Part shown: positions 15,372 through 23,499 of the stretch, in pieces | Position numbering within the stretch: the stretch's first letter is position 1 | How the letters are laid out: the number at the start of each line of letters is the position of its first letter | Assembly (NCBI GenBank): GCA_025456345.1 | Contig: JALOKU010000002.1 | Coordinates: 1 to 64,000 of the forward strand | DNA: 64,000 nucleotides | Reading direction: 5' to 3' | Source of the DNA: Vicinamibacterales bacterium | Lineage (GTDB): Bacteria > Acidobacteriota > Vicinamibacteria > Vicinamibacterales > JAKQTR01 | The notes under the pieces: generated by a model | Told to the model about the DNA's origin: nothing | What the model saw: only the letters and a program-made list of their open reading frames with translations | The model's database searches: none | Made by a program: the position numbers and the translations under genes

Positions 15372-16313
15372 CTACGAGGTGCGCGAGACCACCCACTGGG
15401 CGATCTCGGCGAGGCGGCTTCGGTCGAGTTCGGTCTCGGCCAGGGCCGCGACCGCCGCGTCGGCAGCCTCCTGCGCCATGCGCTTCGACGCACCCAGGCC
15501 GAACAGGGATGGATAGGTCGGCTTGCCGGCCGCGGCGTCCTTGCCGGCGGTCTTGCCGAGGTCCTCGCCCGCGCCTTCGACGTCGAGGACGTCGTCGACG
15601 ATCTGGAACGCCAGGCCGAGCCATTCCGCATACCGGTCCACCGCGGCGACGCGCGCGGGCGGCGCGCCGGCCATGATCGCGCCCGCCACCGTCGCGGCGC
15701 GAATCAGCGCGCCGGTCTTGCGGGCGTGCATGTCCTTCAGGCCGTCGGCGTCGAGCGCCTCCGGGCCGACAGTGTGGCCCACGGCCTGCAGATCGATGGC
15801 CTGGCCGCCGACCATGCCCCTGGCGCCTGCCGCGTCCGCGATGCGGCGGATGGCCGCCAGCTTCCGCGCGGCGAGTTCGGGCCGGCCGGTGTCGTCGGGG
15901 TCGCGCGCGAGGAGCGCGAAGGCCTCCGCGAGCAGGCCGTCGCCCGCCAGGATCGCGAGGCCGTCGCCGTAGACCACGTGCAGCGTCGGCTTGCCGCGGC
16001 GCATCGAGTCGTTGTCCATCGCCGGCAGGTCGTCGTGGATGAGCGAGTAGGTGTGGATCATCTCGATCGCACACGCGGCCGGCATGGCGAGTGCGGCGGC
16101 CTCCCGGTCCGCCGGGGCGACAGTCTCCGCCGCCGTCAGGGCCAGGACGGGCCGGAGACGCTTGCCTCCCGCGAGGAGGCTGTAGCGCATGGCGTCGCGA
16201 ATCGTCGCCAGCCTTCCGGCTTCAGGCGGGAGCACGCGCGCCAGCGCCTGCTCGACCTCGTCGCGGCGCGATCGGAGGTAGTCGCGGAGGGGCAGCTGCC
16301 CGGACCCGCTCAC
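15372..16313 (-). CDS. ispA: Polyprenyl (farnesyl/geranyl) diphosphate synthase
   Basis: 313 residues from a GTG at 16313 that overlaps the xseB stop by 4 bp (GTGA). It elongates isoprenoid diphosphates with isopentenyl diphosphate. The first Asp-rich motif is IHDDLPAMDNDSMRRG (DDxxxxD form of bacterial short-chain enzymes) and the second is FQIVDDVLDVEG. GGKRLRP and GQAIDLQA are also conserved. Product length is probably C15, judged by family only. It is translationally coupled to xseB. Confidence 0.93.
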   Translation of the reverse strand: MSGSGQLPLRDYLRSRRDEVEQALARVLPPEAGRLATIRDAMRYSLLAGGKRLRPVLALTAAETVAPADREAAALAMPAACAIEMIHTYSLIHDDLPAMDNDSMRRGKPTLHVVYGDGLAILAGDGLLAEAFALLARDPDDTGRPELAARKLAAIRRIADAAGARGMVGGQAIDLQAVGHTVGPEALDADGLKDMHARKTGALIRAATVAGAIMAGAPPARVAAVDRYAEWLGLAFQIVDDVLDVEGAGEDLGKTAGKDAAAGKPTYPSLFGLGASKRMAQEAADAAVAALAETELDRSRLAEIAQWVVSRTS

Positions 16314-16597
16314 GCTTTCCGGCCCTTCTTCACCTGCTCGGCGTCGGCGCCACGCCCGTCGTCTTCGCCGACGGCCGAGAGCGACGCCGGCGCGGGGGTG
16401 ATCTCCCCGCCCTCGCCGAGCACCTCGATGCGGCGTTCGGCCGCCTCGAGCCGCGCGTGGCAGTAGCGGGAGAGCCGCACGCCGCGCTCGTAGAGCTCGA
16501 GCGACTGCTCGAGGGCGAGGTCGCCCTCTTCGAGCTTGCGCACGATGGTTTCGAGTTCGGCGATCGCGCCTTCGAAGTCCTTGATGGTGACGTCCAT
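16310..16597 (-). CDS. xseB: Exodeoxyribonuclease VII small subunit
   Basis: 95 residues from the ATG at 16597; a GTG at 16615 would add six residues. The helical hairpin DFEGAIAELETIVRKLEEGDLALEQSLELYERGV is the XseB core. The C-terminal tail is acidic and variable. It partners XseA in a nuclease that digests single-stranded DNA from both ends. It lies between xseA and ispA. Confidence 0.92.
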   Translation of the reverse strand: MDVTIKDFEGAIAELETIVRKLEEGDLALEQSLELYERGVRLSRYCHARLEAAERRIEVLGEGGEITPAPASLSAVGEDDGRGADAEQVKKGRKA

Positions 16598-16618
16598 GGG
16601 TGTGTGGTCCTGCACGCC

Positions 16619-18043
16619 TTACGGCTCCTGTTGGCCTGGCACGTTGCGTCCGGCGACGATGCACCGCAATTCACCGCGGTGCAGCGTCACCCGCACGGTC
16701 TCTCCGTCGTTCACCGCGGCGGCCTCTCGCAGGATCCGCTGCCGGCCGGCGTCCCAGCACACGGCGTACCCGCGGCCGAGCACCGCCAGCGGACTGAGCG
16801 TGTCGAGACGCGCGGAGAGCGATCCGAGCCGTGCCTCCGCGCCATGGTACCTGCGGACCGCGGCGGCCCGCAGCCGCGCGTCGGCCTGCGAGAGCCGCGT
16901 CTGAAGCCTGCCGACGCTGCGCCGCAGGTCCAGCGCCTCGAGGCGCAGCCTGAGGGCCTGGAACGTGCGCTGCCGCCGCGCCACACTGTCGCGCCCGCCG
17001 CGTTGCAGGTCGAGCAGCAGCTCGGCGACGTGCCGCCCGCGCAGCGCGAGGCGGCCCTCGAACCCGGCCATTGCGGGCCGGCCTTCCAGCCGCTGCAGCG
17101 CGTGCCGCCCCTGCTGCACCCGGCCGCGCGCCGCCGCCGCCGCGCGGTCGGCCAGGCGGTCGATGCGCGCGGTGAACTCGTCGTTCGCCGCCACGACGAT
17201 CTCGGCGGCCGCCGACGGCGTCGGCGCCCGCAGGTCGGCCACCAGGTCCGCCAGCGTGATGTCCACTTCGTGACCGACGGCCGAGATGACCGGCACCGGG
17301 CAGGCCGCAATCGCCCGCGCCACGGGCTCCTCGTTGAAGGCCCACAGGTCTTCAATCGATCCGCCGCCTCGCCCGACGATCACGACGTCGACGCCTTCGA
17401 CGCGCCCGATGCCGCCCAGCGCGCGGGCGATGTCGGCCGCGGCGGTCTCGCCCTGGACCCGCGCGGGCGCGATGATGACGTGGGCGCGCTGATACCGGCG
17501 GCCGAGGACCTTGAGCATGTCCCGGATCGCCGCGCCGTCAATCGAGGTGACGATACCGATCTTGCGGGGGAACGCCGGCAGCGGCCGCTTGCGCGACGCG
17601 TCGAGCAGCCCGTCGGCCTGCAGGCGCTTCTTGAGCTGATCGAGCGCCAGTTGCCTGGCGCCGAGTCCCCTGGGCTCGACCTCCCCGCAGACGATCTGGT
17701 ACTCGCCCTTCGGTTCGTAGACGCCAAGCCGGCCGCGCGCGAGGACGTGCTGCCCGTCCTCGAGCTTGAACTTCAGCGAGCGGGCCGCCGCCTTGAACAT
17801 GACGGCTTTCAGCTGGGCGCCGGCGTCCTTCAGCGAGAAGTAGATGTGCCCCGTGTTCCAGAGCCGGCAGTTGGAAATCTCGCCCTCGACCCAGACATCC
17901 GCCCATGTCGACTCGAGCAGCGACCGCACCGCGGCCGTAATCTCCGACACCGTGTAGATCCGGGGCGTGGGCGGCGCGGCGGCCCCGTCAGGCCGCGCGC
18001 CTCCGGCGTCCTCGTCGAAGGGCAGATCAAAGAGGCTGCTCAT
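16619..18043 (-). CDS. xseA: Exodeoxyribonuclease VII large subunit
   Basis: 474 residues. N-terminal OB fold (about 27-125; VWVEGEISNCRLWNTGHIYF), catalytic domain (about 130-345; IGIVTSIDGAAIRDML, VDVVIVGRGGGSIEDLWAFN, ISAVGHEVDITLADLVAD) and a long coiled-coil region that carries XseB subunits. The start overlaps the end of ymdB by 17 bp, which suggests coupling. Confidence 0.96.
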   Translation of the reverse strand: MSSLFDLPFDEDAGGARPDGAAAPPTPRIYTVSEITAAVRSLLESTWADVWVEGEISNCRLWNTGHIYFSLKDAGAQLKAVMFKAAARSLKFKLEDGQHVLARGRLGVYEPKGEYQIVCGEVEPRGLGARQLALDQLKKRLQADGLLDASRKRPLPAFPRKIGIVTSIDGAAIRDMLKVLGRRYQRAHVIIAPARVQGETAAADIARALGGIGRVEGVDVVIVGRGGGSIEDLWAFNEEPVARAIAACPVPVISAVGHEVDITLADLVADLRAPTPSAAAEIVVAANDEFTARIDRLADRAAAAARGRVQQGRHALQRLEGRPAMAGFEGRLALRGRHVAELLLDLQRGGRDSVARRQRTFQALRLRLEALDLRRSVGRLQTRLSQADARLRAAAVRRYHGAEARLGSLSARLDTLSPLAVLGRGYAVCWDAGRQRILREAAAVNDGETVRVTLHRGELRCIVAGRNVPGQQEP

Positions 18044-18854
18044 CGTCTCCTGCGCGGCGCGCGCCGGCCAGGTCCTTCTCTGACCAGTCGAGGCGCACGA
18101 TGTCGCGGGCGAGGCCCGTGCGCTCGTCGGCGTCGATGACGACCGCCTGCAGGCGGGGGTTCTCCGAGGCGGGCTCCATGCGGGTGGGGAGGCCGGTGAC
18201 GAAGCGGGAGAGCACTCCGGCGCGCTCCATGCCGATGATCGAATCGTGCGGGCCGGTCATGCCCACGTCGGTGACGTACGCCGTGCCGCCGGGAAGCACG
18301 CGGGCGTCGGCGGTCTGCACGTGCGTGTGCGTGCCGAGGACGGCGGCGACCCGGCCGTCGAGGTGCCAGCCCATCGCGATCTTTTCGGCGGTGGCTTCCG
18401 CGTGGATGTCCACGACGATGACGCGGCACTCGCGCGAGAGGCGGTCGACGGCGGCGGCGACCGCCTCGAAGGGATTGTCGACGGGCGGCATGAACACGCG
18501 GCCCATCGCGTTGATCACGCCGATCGGCCGTCCGTCGGCAAGCCGCGCCACGAACGCGCCGCGGCCGGGCGCGGCCGACGCCATGTTCAGCGGCCGCAGC
18601 AGGCGGGGCTCCGCGCCGAGGTACGTGAGCGCCTCGCGCCTGTCCCACACGTGGTTGCCCGTCGTCATGACGTCAACGCCGCACTTGAGCAGCGCGTCGC
18701 CGGTCTCGCGGGTGATGCCCGCGCCGGACGCCGCGTTCTCCACATTCGCGATGACGGCATCGATGGCGTAGCGCGAGGTGAGGACGGGGATCCCTGCGCG
18801 CACGAGGTCGCGGCCGGTCCGCCCGAAGACATCGCCGATGAACAGGATGCGCAT
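18027..18854 (-). CDS. ymdB: YmdB-type metallophosphoesterase
   Basis: 275 residues of the TIGR00282 family. Metal-binding motifs are FIGDVFGRTGRD, NVENAASGAGIT, TTGNHVWDRRE, VVDIHAEATAEK and LGTHTHVQTADAR. Members hydrolyse 2',3'-cyclic nucleotides and influence biofilm and sporulation decisions in Bacillus; the role here is unknown. It overlaps xseA. A separate rny gene, the usual neighbour elsewhere, is not in the window. Confidence 0.9.
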   Translation of the reverse strand: MRILFIGDVFGRTGRDLVRAGIPVLTSRYAIDAVIANVENAASGAGITRETGDALLKCGVDVMTTGNHVWDRREALTYLGAEPRLLRPLNMASAAPGRGAFVARLADGRPIGVINAMGRVFMPPVDNPFEAVAAAVDRLSRECRVIVVDIHAEATAEKIAMGWHLDGRVAAVLGTHTHVQTADARVLPGGTAYVTDVGMTGPHDSIIGMERAGVLSRFVTGLPTRMEPASENPRLQAVVIDADERTGLARDIVRLDWSEKDLAGARRAGDDEQPL

Positions 18855-18883
18855 GGTGCCGGAACCCGGTGTGCGTCGGCGTG

Positions 18884-19363
18884 TCAGGCGTCCGGCCCGC
18901 GCCGGACCGTGACCGCGATGTCGCGGCCGCGGCGCTCCTCGACCTTCGGGACGCGGACGCGCAGTTCGCCGTTGGCCAGCGTGGCCGTCGCCCGGGCGGT
19001 GTGGAAGGCGCCGGTCAGCCGGACCGCCCGCGCGAACCGCCCGAAGTCGCGCTCGACGAGATGGAAGCTGGCCTCGGCGCGCTCCCCGGGGTTCGGGGGC
19101 ATCTTGCCGCCGGCGATGATCACGACGCTCCCCTTGATGAGGATGCGGATGTCATCGAGCGCGACGCCCGGCAGGTCGACGACGATGTCGACCGCCTCGG
19201 CCGTCTCCTGCGCATCCAGGGTGGGCGAGAAGACGCCCGGAAGCAGGCGCCGGTCCAGCGTCCTCGCGCGGTCGAGGTCGTCGAAGAGGCGCCGCACCTC
19301 GTCGGCGAGGTCGCGCACCTCGGCAAGCGGCAGCATCGCGTCGATCTGGCGCATGCCTTCCAT
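18884..19363 (-). CDS. Hsp20/alpha-crystallin small heat-shock protein
   Basis: 159 residues. The alpha-crystallin domain spans about 55-150: ETAEAVDIVVDLPGVALDDI, ILIKGSVVIIAGGK, then ELRVRVPKVEERRG with the C-terminal V-x-V edge. It forms ATP-independent oligomers that hold unfolding proteins. It is quite different from the second Hsp20 at 25059-25508, so it is not a recent duplicate. Confidence 0.85.
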   Translation of the reverse strand: MEGMRQIDAMLPLAEVRDLADEVRRLFDDLDRARTLDRRLLPGVFSPTLDAQETAEAVDIVVDLPGVALDDIRILIKGSVVIIAGGKMPPNPGERAEASFHLVERDFGRFARAVRLTGAFHTARATATLANGELRVRVPKVEERRGRDIAVTVRRGPDA

Positions 19364-19459
19364 GATCGCACAGACCCCGGCGGCCCGCCACCCGCCTTCG
19401 CCCTCGGCGCACGCTCTGCCTCGGGCTTCGGCGGGCGGGCCCGCACTCGTCCCCGTCCG

Positions 19460-19966
19460 CTACCGTGCCCGTGCCGCCACCAGCCGCGTGCGGGTGTAGG
19501 CGATGAGCCCGCCCGCGTCGATGATGGCCTGCCGGGCCGCGGGCAGCGGCACGATGGGGAAGTCGGCTCCGCGCGTCACGTTCCGCACGTGGGCCTCGGC
19601 GAGGGCGATCTCGTCGCCGACTTCCGCCTCGAGTGCGGGGCAGATGACGGTCCGCAGGCCGAGGTTGATGGAGTTCTGGAGGAAGATCCGGGCGAACCCG
19701 CGGGCGATGACGACCAGGCCGTGGCCCTTGATCGTCGAGGCCGCCTGTTCGCGCGACGAGCCGCAGCCGAAGTTCTGGCCGGCCACGATGACGCTGCCCG
19801 GGGCGAACGCCTTCTGCTGCAGCGCGGTATTGAACGCCTTGTCGTCGGCAAAGCAGAACTGGGGCGTCTCCGACGGGAGCACCGTGGCCATGAATCGGCC
19901 GGGATAGACCGCGTCGGTCGACACGTCGTCGCCGACCTTGTAAACGACAGTGGCCATCGTGCTCAT
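19460..19966 (-). CDS. LeuD-like (3-isopropylmalate dehydratase/homoaconitase type) small subunit
   Basis: 168 residues; ATG at 19966 overlaps the stop of the large-subunit gene (ATGA), with a second ATG three codons later. The swivel-domain motif KVGDDVSTDAVYPGRF and the AGQNFGCGSSREQA loop show the small subunit of a two-part aconitase-type hydratase. It resembles the short, archaeal-like LeuD/HacB branch whose members act on isopropylmalate, homoaconitate, citraconate or dimethylmalate. Context with a CoA transferase and an HMG-CoA-lyase-like enzyme suggests catabolism more than leucine synthesis. Confidence 0.85.
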   Translation of the reverse strand: MSTMATVVYKVGDDVSTDAVYPGRFMATVLPSETPQFCFADDKAFNTALQQKAFAPGSVIVAGQNFGCGSSREQAASTIKGHGLVVIARGFARIFLQNSINLGLRTVICPALEAEVGDEIALAEAHVRNVTRGADFPIVPLPAARQAIIDAGGLIAYTRTRLVAARAR

Positions 19967-21252
19967 CCTTCCTTCCGCGGGTCCGTGATGACGCCCGAGA
20001 TGGCGCTGGCGGCGGCCACGGCCGGGGAGCAGAGGTAGACGTCGGAGTTGGGGTTGCCCATCCGGCCGTGGAAGTTGCGGTTCGTCGTGGAGAGGGCCGT
20101 CTCGCCGTCGCCGAGCGCGCCCTCGTGCACGCCGAGGCAGCAGCCGCACCCCGGGTTCATGATGACGGCGCCGGCCTCCATGAGGTCGCCCAGGTAGCCG
20201 CGCGTCATGGCTTCCTTGTAGATCTTCCACGAGGCAGGGAAGACCAGCATGCGGACACCCTTGGCGATCTTCCTGCCCTTGAGGCGTCGCGCGGCCTCCT
20301 CGAGATCGTCGAGGCGGCCGTTGGTGCACGAGCCGATCACGATCTGGTGCACCGCCGTACCGGCCACCGCGGCCACGCCCTTGACGTTGTCCACGGTGTG
20401 CGGGCAGGCAATCTGCGGCCCCAGCGTCGAGACGTCAATCTCGATGACGCGGTCGTACACCGCATCCGCGTCGGGCTGCACGAGATCGAGCGGGTCCGTG
20501 ACGCCCGCCTCCTCGCGGAGGTAGCGCACCGTTTCGGCGTCGGCGGGCACGATGCCCGCCGTGGCGCCCGCTTCGACCGACATGTTGCAGAGCACGAGGC
20601 GGCCCGACGTCGGCATGCCGGCAATCGCGTCGCCGTGGAACTCGATGACCTTGAAGTTCCCGCCCTCGGCGGTGAGCAGGCCGACGAGGTGGAGGATGAC
20701 GTCCTTCGGCGTGACCGCGGCATGCAGGCGTCCGGTGATGACGACCTTGATCGTGGCCGGCACCTGGATGTTCACGGCGCGGCCGAGGGCCCACACCGAG
20801 GCCATCTCGGTGGCACCCACGCCGAAGGCGAACGCCCCGAGGGCGCCGTGGCTGGTCGTGTGGCTGTCGGCCCCCACGATCACGGCGCCGGGCCGGTCGT
20901 AGCCTTCCTCCGCCATCACCTGGTGGCAGATGCCGCCCGCGTCGCCGCGCACGTCGTGGAACTTCTCGATGCCCTGGGCCCCGGCGAACTCGCGCACCTT
21001 CTTCTGGTTCGTGGCGGTTTTGGCCGACTCGGCCGGGACGCGGTGGTCGAAGATGACCGCGATCTTCGACGGGTCCCACACGCGCGGCTCGAGCCCGGTG
21101 CCCTTGAAGATCTCCAGGAACTGGTTGATGACGAGCGCGGTGTTCTCGTGCGACATCGCCATGTCCACCGCCGGCTCGACAACGTCGCCGACGTTGACGG
21201 AGGCGAGGCCCGAGGCGCGCGCGAGGATCTTCTGGACGACGGTCATGCCCAT
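19963..21252 (-). CDS. LeuC-like (3-isopropylmalate dehydratase/homoaconitase type) large subunit
   Basis: 429 residues, about the length of the short LeuC2/HacA branch. Features are DHRVPAES, GADSHTTSHGALGAFAFGVG, the iron-sulfur cysteine in IGSCTNGRLDD, then NPGCGCCLGVHEG, which supply the three [4Fe-4S] ligands. It isomerises a hydroxy-acid by dehydration and rehydration. It starts 3 bp after the CoA transferase and overlaps its small subunit, so all are clearly one operon. Confidence 0.88.
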   Translation of the reverse strand: MGMTVVQKILARASGLASVNVGDVVEPAVDMAMSHENTALVINQFLEIFKGTGLEPRVWDPSKIAVIFDHRVPAESAKTATNQKKVREFAGAQGIEKFHDVRGDAGGICHQVMAEEGYDRPGAVIVGADSHTTSHGALGAFAFGVGATEMASVWALGRAVNIQVPATIKVVITGRLHAAVTPKDVILHLVGLLTAEGGNFKVIEFHGDAIAGMPTSGRLVLCNMSVEAGATAGIVPADAETVRYLREEAGVTDPLDLVQPDADAVYDRVIEIDVSTLGPQIACPHTVDNVKGVAAVAGTAVHQIVIGSCTNGRLDDLEEAARRLKGRKIAKGVRMLVFPASWKIYKEAMTRGYLGDLMEAGAVIMNPGCGCCLGVHEGALGDGETALSTTNRNFHGRMGNPNSDVYLCSPAVAAASAISGVITDPRKEG

Positions 21253-21255
21253 GGG

Positions 21256-22458
21256 TCAGACGACTCCCTTCTGGCGGAGCGCGGCGATGGCCTCGGCCGC
21301 GTAGCCGAGGCCGCCGAGAATCTCGTCGGTGTGCGCGGACAGCCGCGGCGGCGGCGCGTCAATCGAGGCGGGCGTCTTCTCGAACTTCGCGGTCAGGTTG
21401 AACAGGCGCAGGTCGCCGATGCCGGATTCCGCCACGGTCTGGATCGTACCACGGTGCGCGATCTGGGGCTGCGTGAGCGCGGTCCCCAGATCGAGGATCT
21501 CGCCCGACGGGACCCCCTTCTTGTTGAGCACGTCCACCCAGTGCGAGGTCGGATGCGAGGCGAGCCGTGCTTCGAGCAGCGGCGTCAACTGCGTGCGGTT
21601 GGCTTTCCGCACGTCGCGCTTCTGGAATCGGGGGTCGGTCTTCAGCTCGGGGACCCCGAGCACGTCGCACACCGCTTCCCACTGCTCCTGCTGGTTCGCC
21701 GCGATGTTGATGTAGCCGTCCCGTGTGGCGAACACGCCCGAGGGCGCCGCGGTAAAGTTGTCGTTGCCCATCGGCACCGGCGGCACCCCGCCGATGAGCA
21801 GGTTGGCGGCGACCCAGCCCATGAGCGGCATGACCGAGTCGAGCATCGCGACGTCGATGAACTGGCCCTCGCCGGTCCGCTCGCGGTGGTAGAGCGCGCC
21901 CATGATGGCGAACGCCGCGTTGAGGCCGCCCACCGTGTCGCACACCGGAAACCCGCAGCGCAGCGGATGCAGGCGCTCGTCGCCGTTGACGTCCATCACG
22001 CCGCTCAGGCCCTGGATGATCTGGTCGTAGGCCGGCTTGTGCGCGTCGGGGCCCGTCTGGCCGAACCCGGAAATGGCGCAGTAGATGAGCCGGGGGTTCA
22101 GGTCGCGCAGCGTCTCGTAGCCGACGCCGAGGCGCGTCATGACGCCGGGCCTGAAGTTCTCGACGACCACGTCGGCGTGTGCCGCGAGCCGGCGGAAGAT
22201 CTCCCGGCCCTCGTCGAACTTCAGGTTCAGGGTGAGCGAGCGCTTGTTCGCGTTCTGCGCGAGGAAGCTCGTGCCCATCAGCTCCTGGTTGAGGGCGGGC
22301 ACGTTGCCGAGCTTCCGCGCGAGGTCGCCGCCCTCGGGGTTCTCGATCTTGATGACGTTGGCGCCGGCCAGGGCCAGGTGCATCGTGGCAAACGGGCCAG
22401 CCAGCACGTTGGTCAGGTCGAGCACCCGCACGCCGTCGAGCAGTTTCACAAGTCGCAC
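21256..22458 (-). CDS. Family III (CaiB/BaiF) CoA transferase
   Basis: 400 residues, family-typical. MRLVKLLDGVRVLDLTNVLA, GPFATMHLALAGANVIKIE and VVVENFRPGVMTRLG are conserved. The catalytic Asp is in GFPVCDTVGGLN. These enzymes move CoA between carboxylic acids through an Asp-CoA intermediate. It lies 12 bp after the lyase-like gene, so it probably activates the acid that the lyase then cleaves. The substrate is unknown. Confidence 0.88.
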   Translation of the reverse strand: MRLVKLLDGVRVLDLTNVLAGPFATMHLALAGANVIKIENPEGGDLARKLGNVPALNQELMGTSFLAQNANKRSLTLNLKFDEGREIFRRLAAHADVVVENFRPGVMTRLGVGYETLRDLNPRLIYCAISGFGQTGPDAHKPAYDQIIQGLSGVMDVNGDERLHPLRCGFPVCDTVGGLNAAFAIMGALYHRERTGEGQFIDVAMLDSVMPLMGWVAANLLIGGVPPVPMGNDNFTAAPSGVFATRDGYINIAANQQEQWEAVCDVLGVPELKTDPRFQKRDVRKANRTQLTPLLEARLASHPTSHWVDVLNKKGVPSGEILDLGTALTQPQIAHRGTIQTVAESGIGDLRLFNLTAKFEKTPASIDAPPPRLSAHTDEILGGLGYAAEAIAALRQKGVV

Positions 22459-22470
22459 CTCGGTTGAGGA

Positions 22471-23382
22471 TCAGGCCGCCGGGTAGGGAATGGGGCCCGT
22501 CCGATGAATGACGCCGGGAAGCGGGCGCCCGAAGAACGCCGCGGCGTCCTTCGTCACCTCAGAGACGGCCGCGGCGTCGATGCCGACGTTCGAGCCCATG
22601 CGGCTCAGCAGGTGCACGAGGTCTTCGGTGCAGACGTTGCCCGCCGCGACAGCCGTGAAGGGGCATCCGCCAAGGCCACCGAAGGCCGACTCGAACGATG
22701 TGACGCCGGCGCGCCAGGCGGCATACGCGTTGGCAAGACCCATCCCGTACGTGTCGTGGAAATGGCACGTCATCGTCAGCCGCTCGTCCAGCGCGCGGAC
22801 GGCGCCGAAGAGCGCGTCCACCTGCGCCGGATTGGCGTGGCCCGCGGTGTCGGCCAGGCTGACGCTGGTCAAGCCCGCGTCCAGGAAGCGCCGCACGAGA
22901 TCGAGCACGCGCCCGCGCGGCACGGCGCCCTCGAAGCCGCAGCCGAAGGCGGACTGGACCGACACCTGGACGCCCTTGCCGGCGGCGGCCGCGGCCTGGC
23001 CCATCGCGACGATGCGGCCGGTTGCTTCGGCGATGCCCATGCCGGTGTTCTTCCTGCTGTGCGTCTCGCTCGCCGAGACGCCCATGCAGAAGTAGTCGAC
23101 GCCGCAGGCCAGCCCGCGCTCGAGGCCGCGCTCGTTCAAGACCAGTCCCGAATAGACGACACCGGGCGGGCGCTCCGTCGACGAGAGGCGCCGGAAGAGC
23201 TCGTCGGTGTCGGCCATCTGCGGGACCTTCTGAGGGTTGACGAACGAGCCCACCTGGATCATCCGCAGCCCCGCAGCGGCGAGGCGGGCGATCCAGTCGA
23301 GTTTGCGTTCGGTCGGGACGGCCTGCTCCTCGATCTGCAAGCCGTCGCGCAGTCCGACTTCGTGTATCGTGACGATCGCCAT
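22471..23382 (-). CDS. HMG-CoA-lyase-like (DRE-TIM) enzyme
   Basis: 303 residues, the length of bacterial HMG-CoA lyases. It has EVGLRDGLQ (metal Asp and catalytic Arg), SVSLADTAGHANP, CHFHDTYGMGLAN and the signature FGGLGGCPFTAVAAGNVCTEDLV, containing the flexible-loop Cys. It cleaves a 3-hydroxy-3-methylacyl-CoA into acetyl-CoA and a keto acid. Next to a family III CoA transferase the substrate may be a related acyl-CoA such as citramalyl-CoA; this is inference. Confidence 0.85.
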   Translation of the reverse strand: MAIVTIHEVGLRDGLQIEEQAVPTERKLDWIARLAAAGLRMIQVGSFVNPQKVPQMADTDELFRRLSSTERPPGVVYSGLVLNERGLERGLACGVDYFCMGVSASETHSRKNTGMGIAEATGRIVAMGQAAAAAGKGVQVSVQSAFGCGFEGAVPRGRVLDLVRRFLDAGLTSVSLADTAGHANPAQVDALFGAVRALDERLTMTCHFHDTYGMGLANAYAAWRAGVTSFESAFGGLGGCPFTAVAAGNVCTEDLVHLLSRMGSNVGIDAAAVSEVTKDAAAFFGRPLPGVIHRTGPIPYPAA

Positions 23383-23436
23383 TGGTCAGCGGCCCATCGG
23401 ATCAGTTTCAGCAGCCCGGCGTCGCCGCCGGGCCCT

Positions 23437-23499
23437 CGAATCCCGAATCCCGAATCCCGAGCCCCGAGTCCCGAGTCCCGAGTCCCGAGTCCCGAGTTA
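23437..23499. repeat. Nine-unit heptamer array at dehydrogenase 3' end
   Basis: 7-bp units: CGAATCC three times, CGAGCCC once, CGAGTCC four times, then CGAGTTA. The last unit contains the complement of the TAA stop of the dehydrogenase gene (23497-23499). It fills about half of the 114-bp gap to the lyase gene. Confidence 0.95.

Noticed and set aside
19460-21252. Plain assignment as leucine-biosynthetic leuCD
   Set aside because: The family match is to a short LeuC/LeuD branch with several substrates, and the neighbours (CoA transferase, HMG-CoA-lyase-like) point to catabolism, so the gene symbols were withheld.
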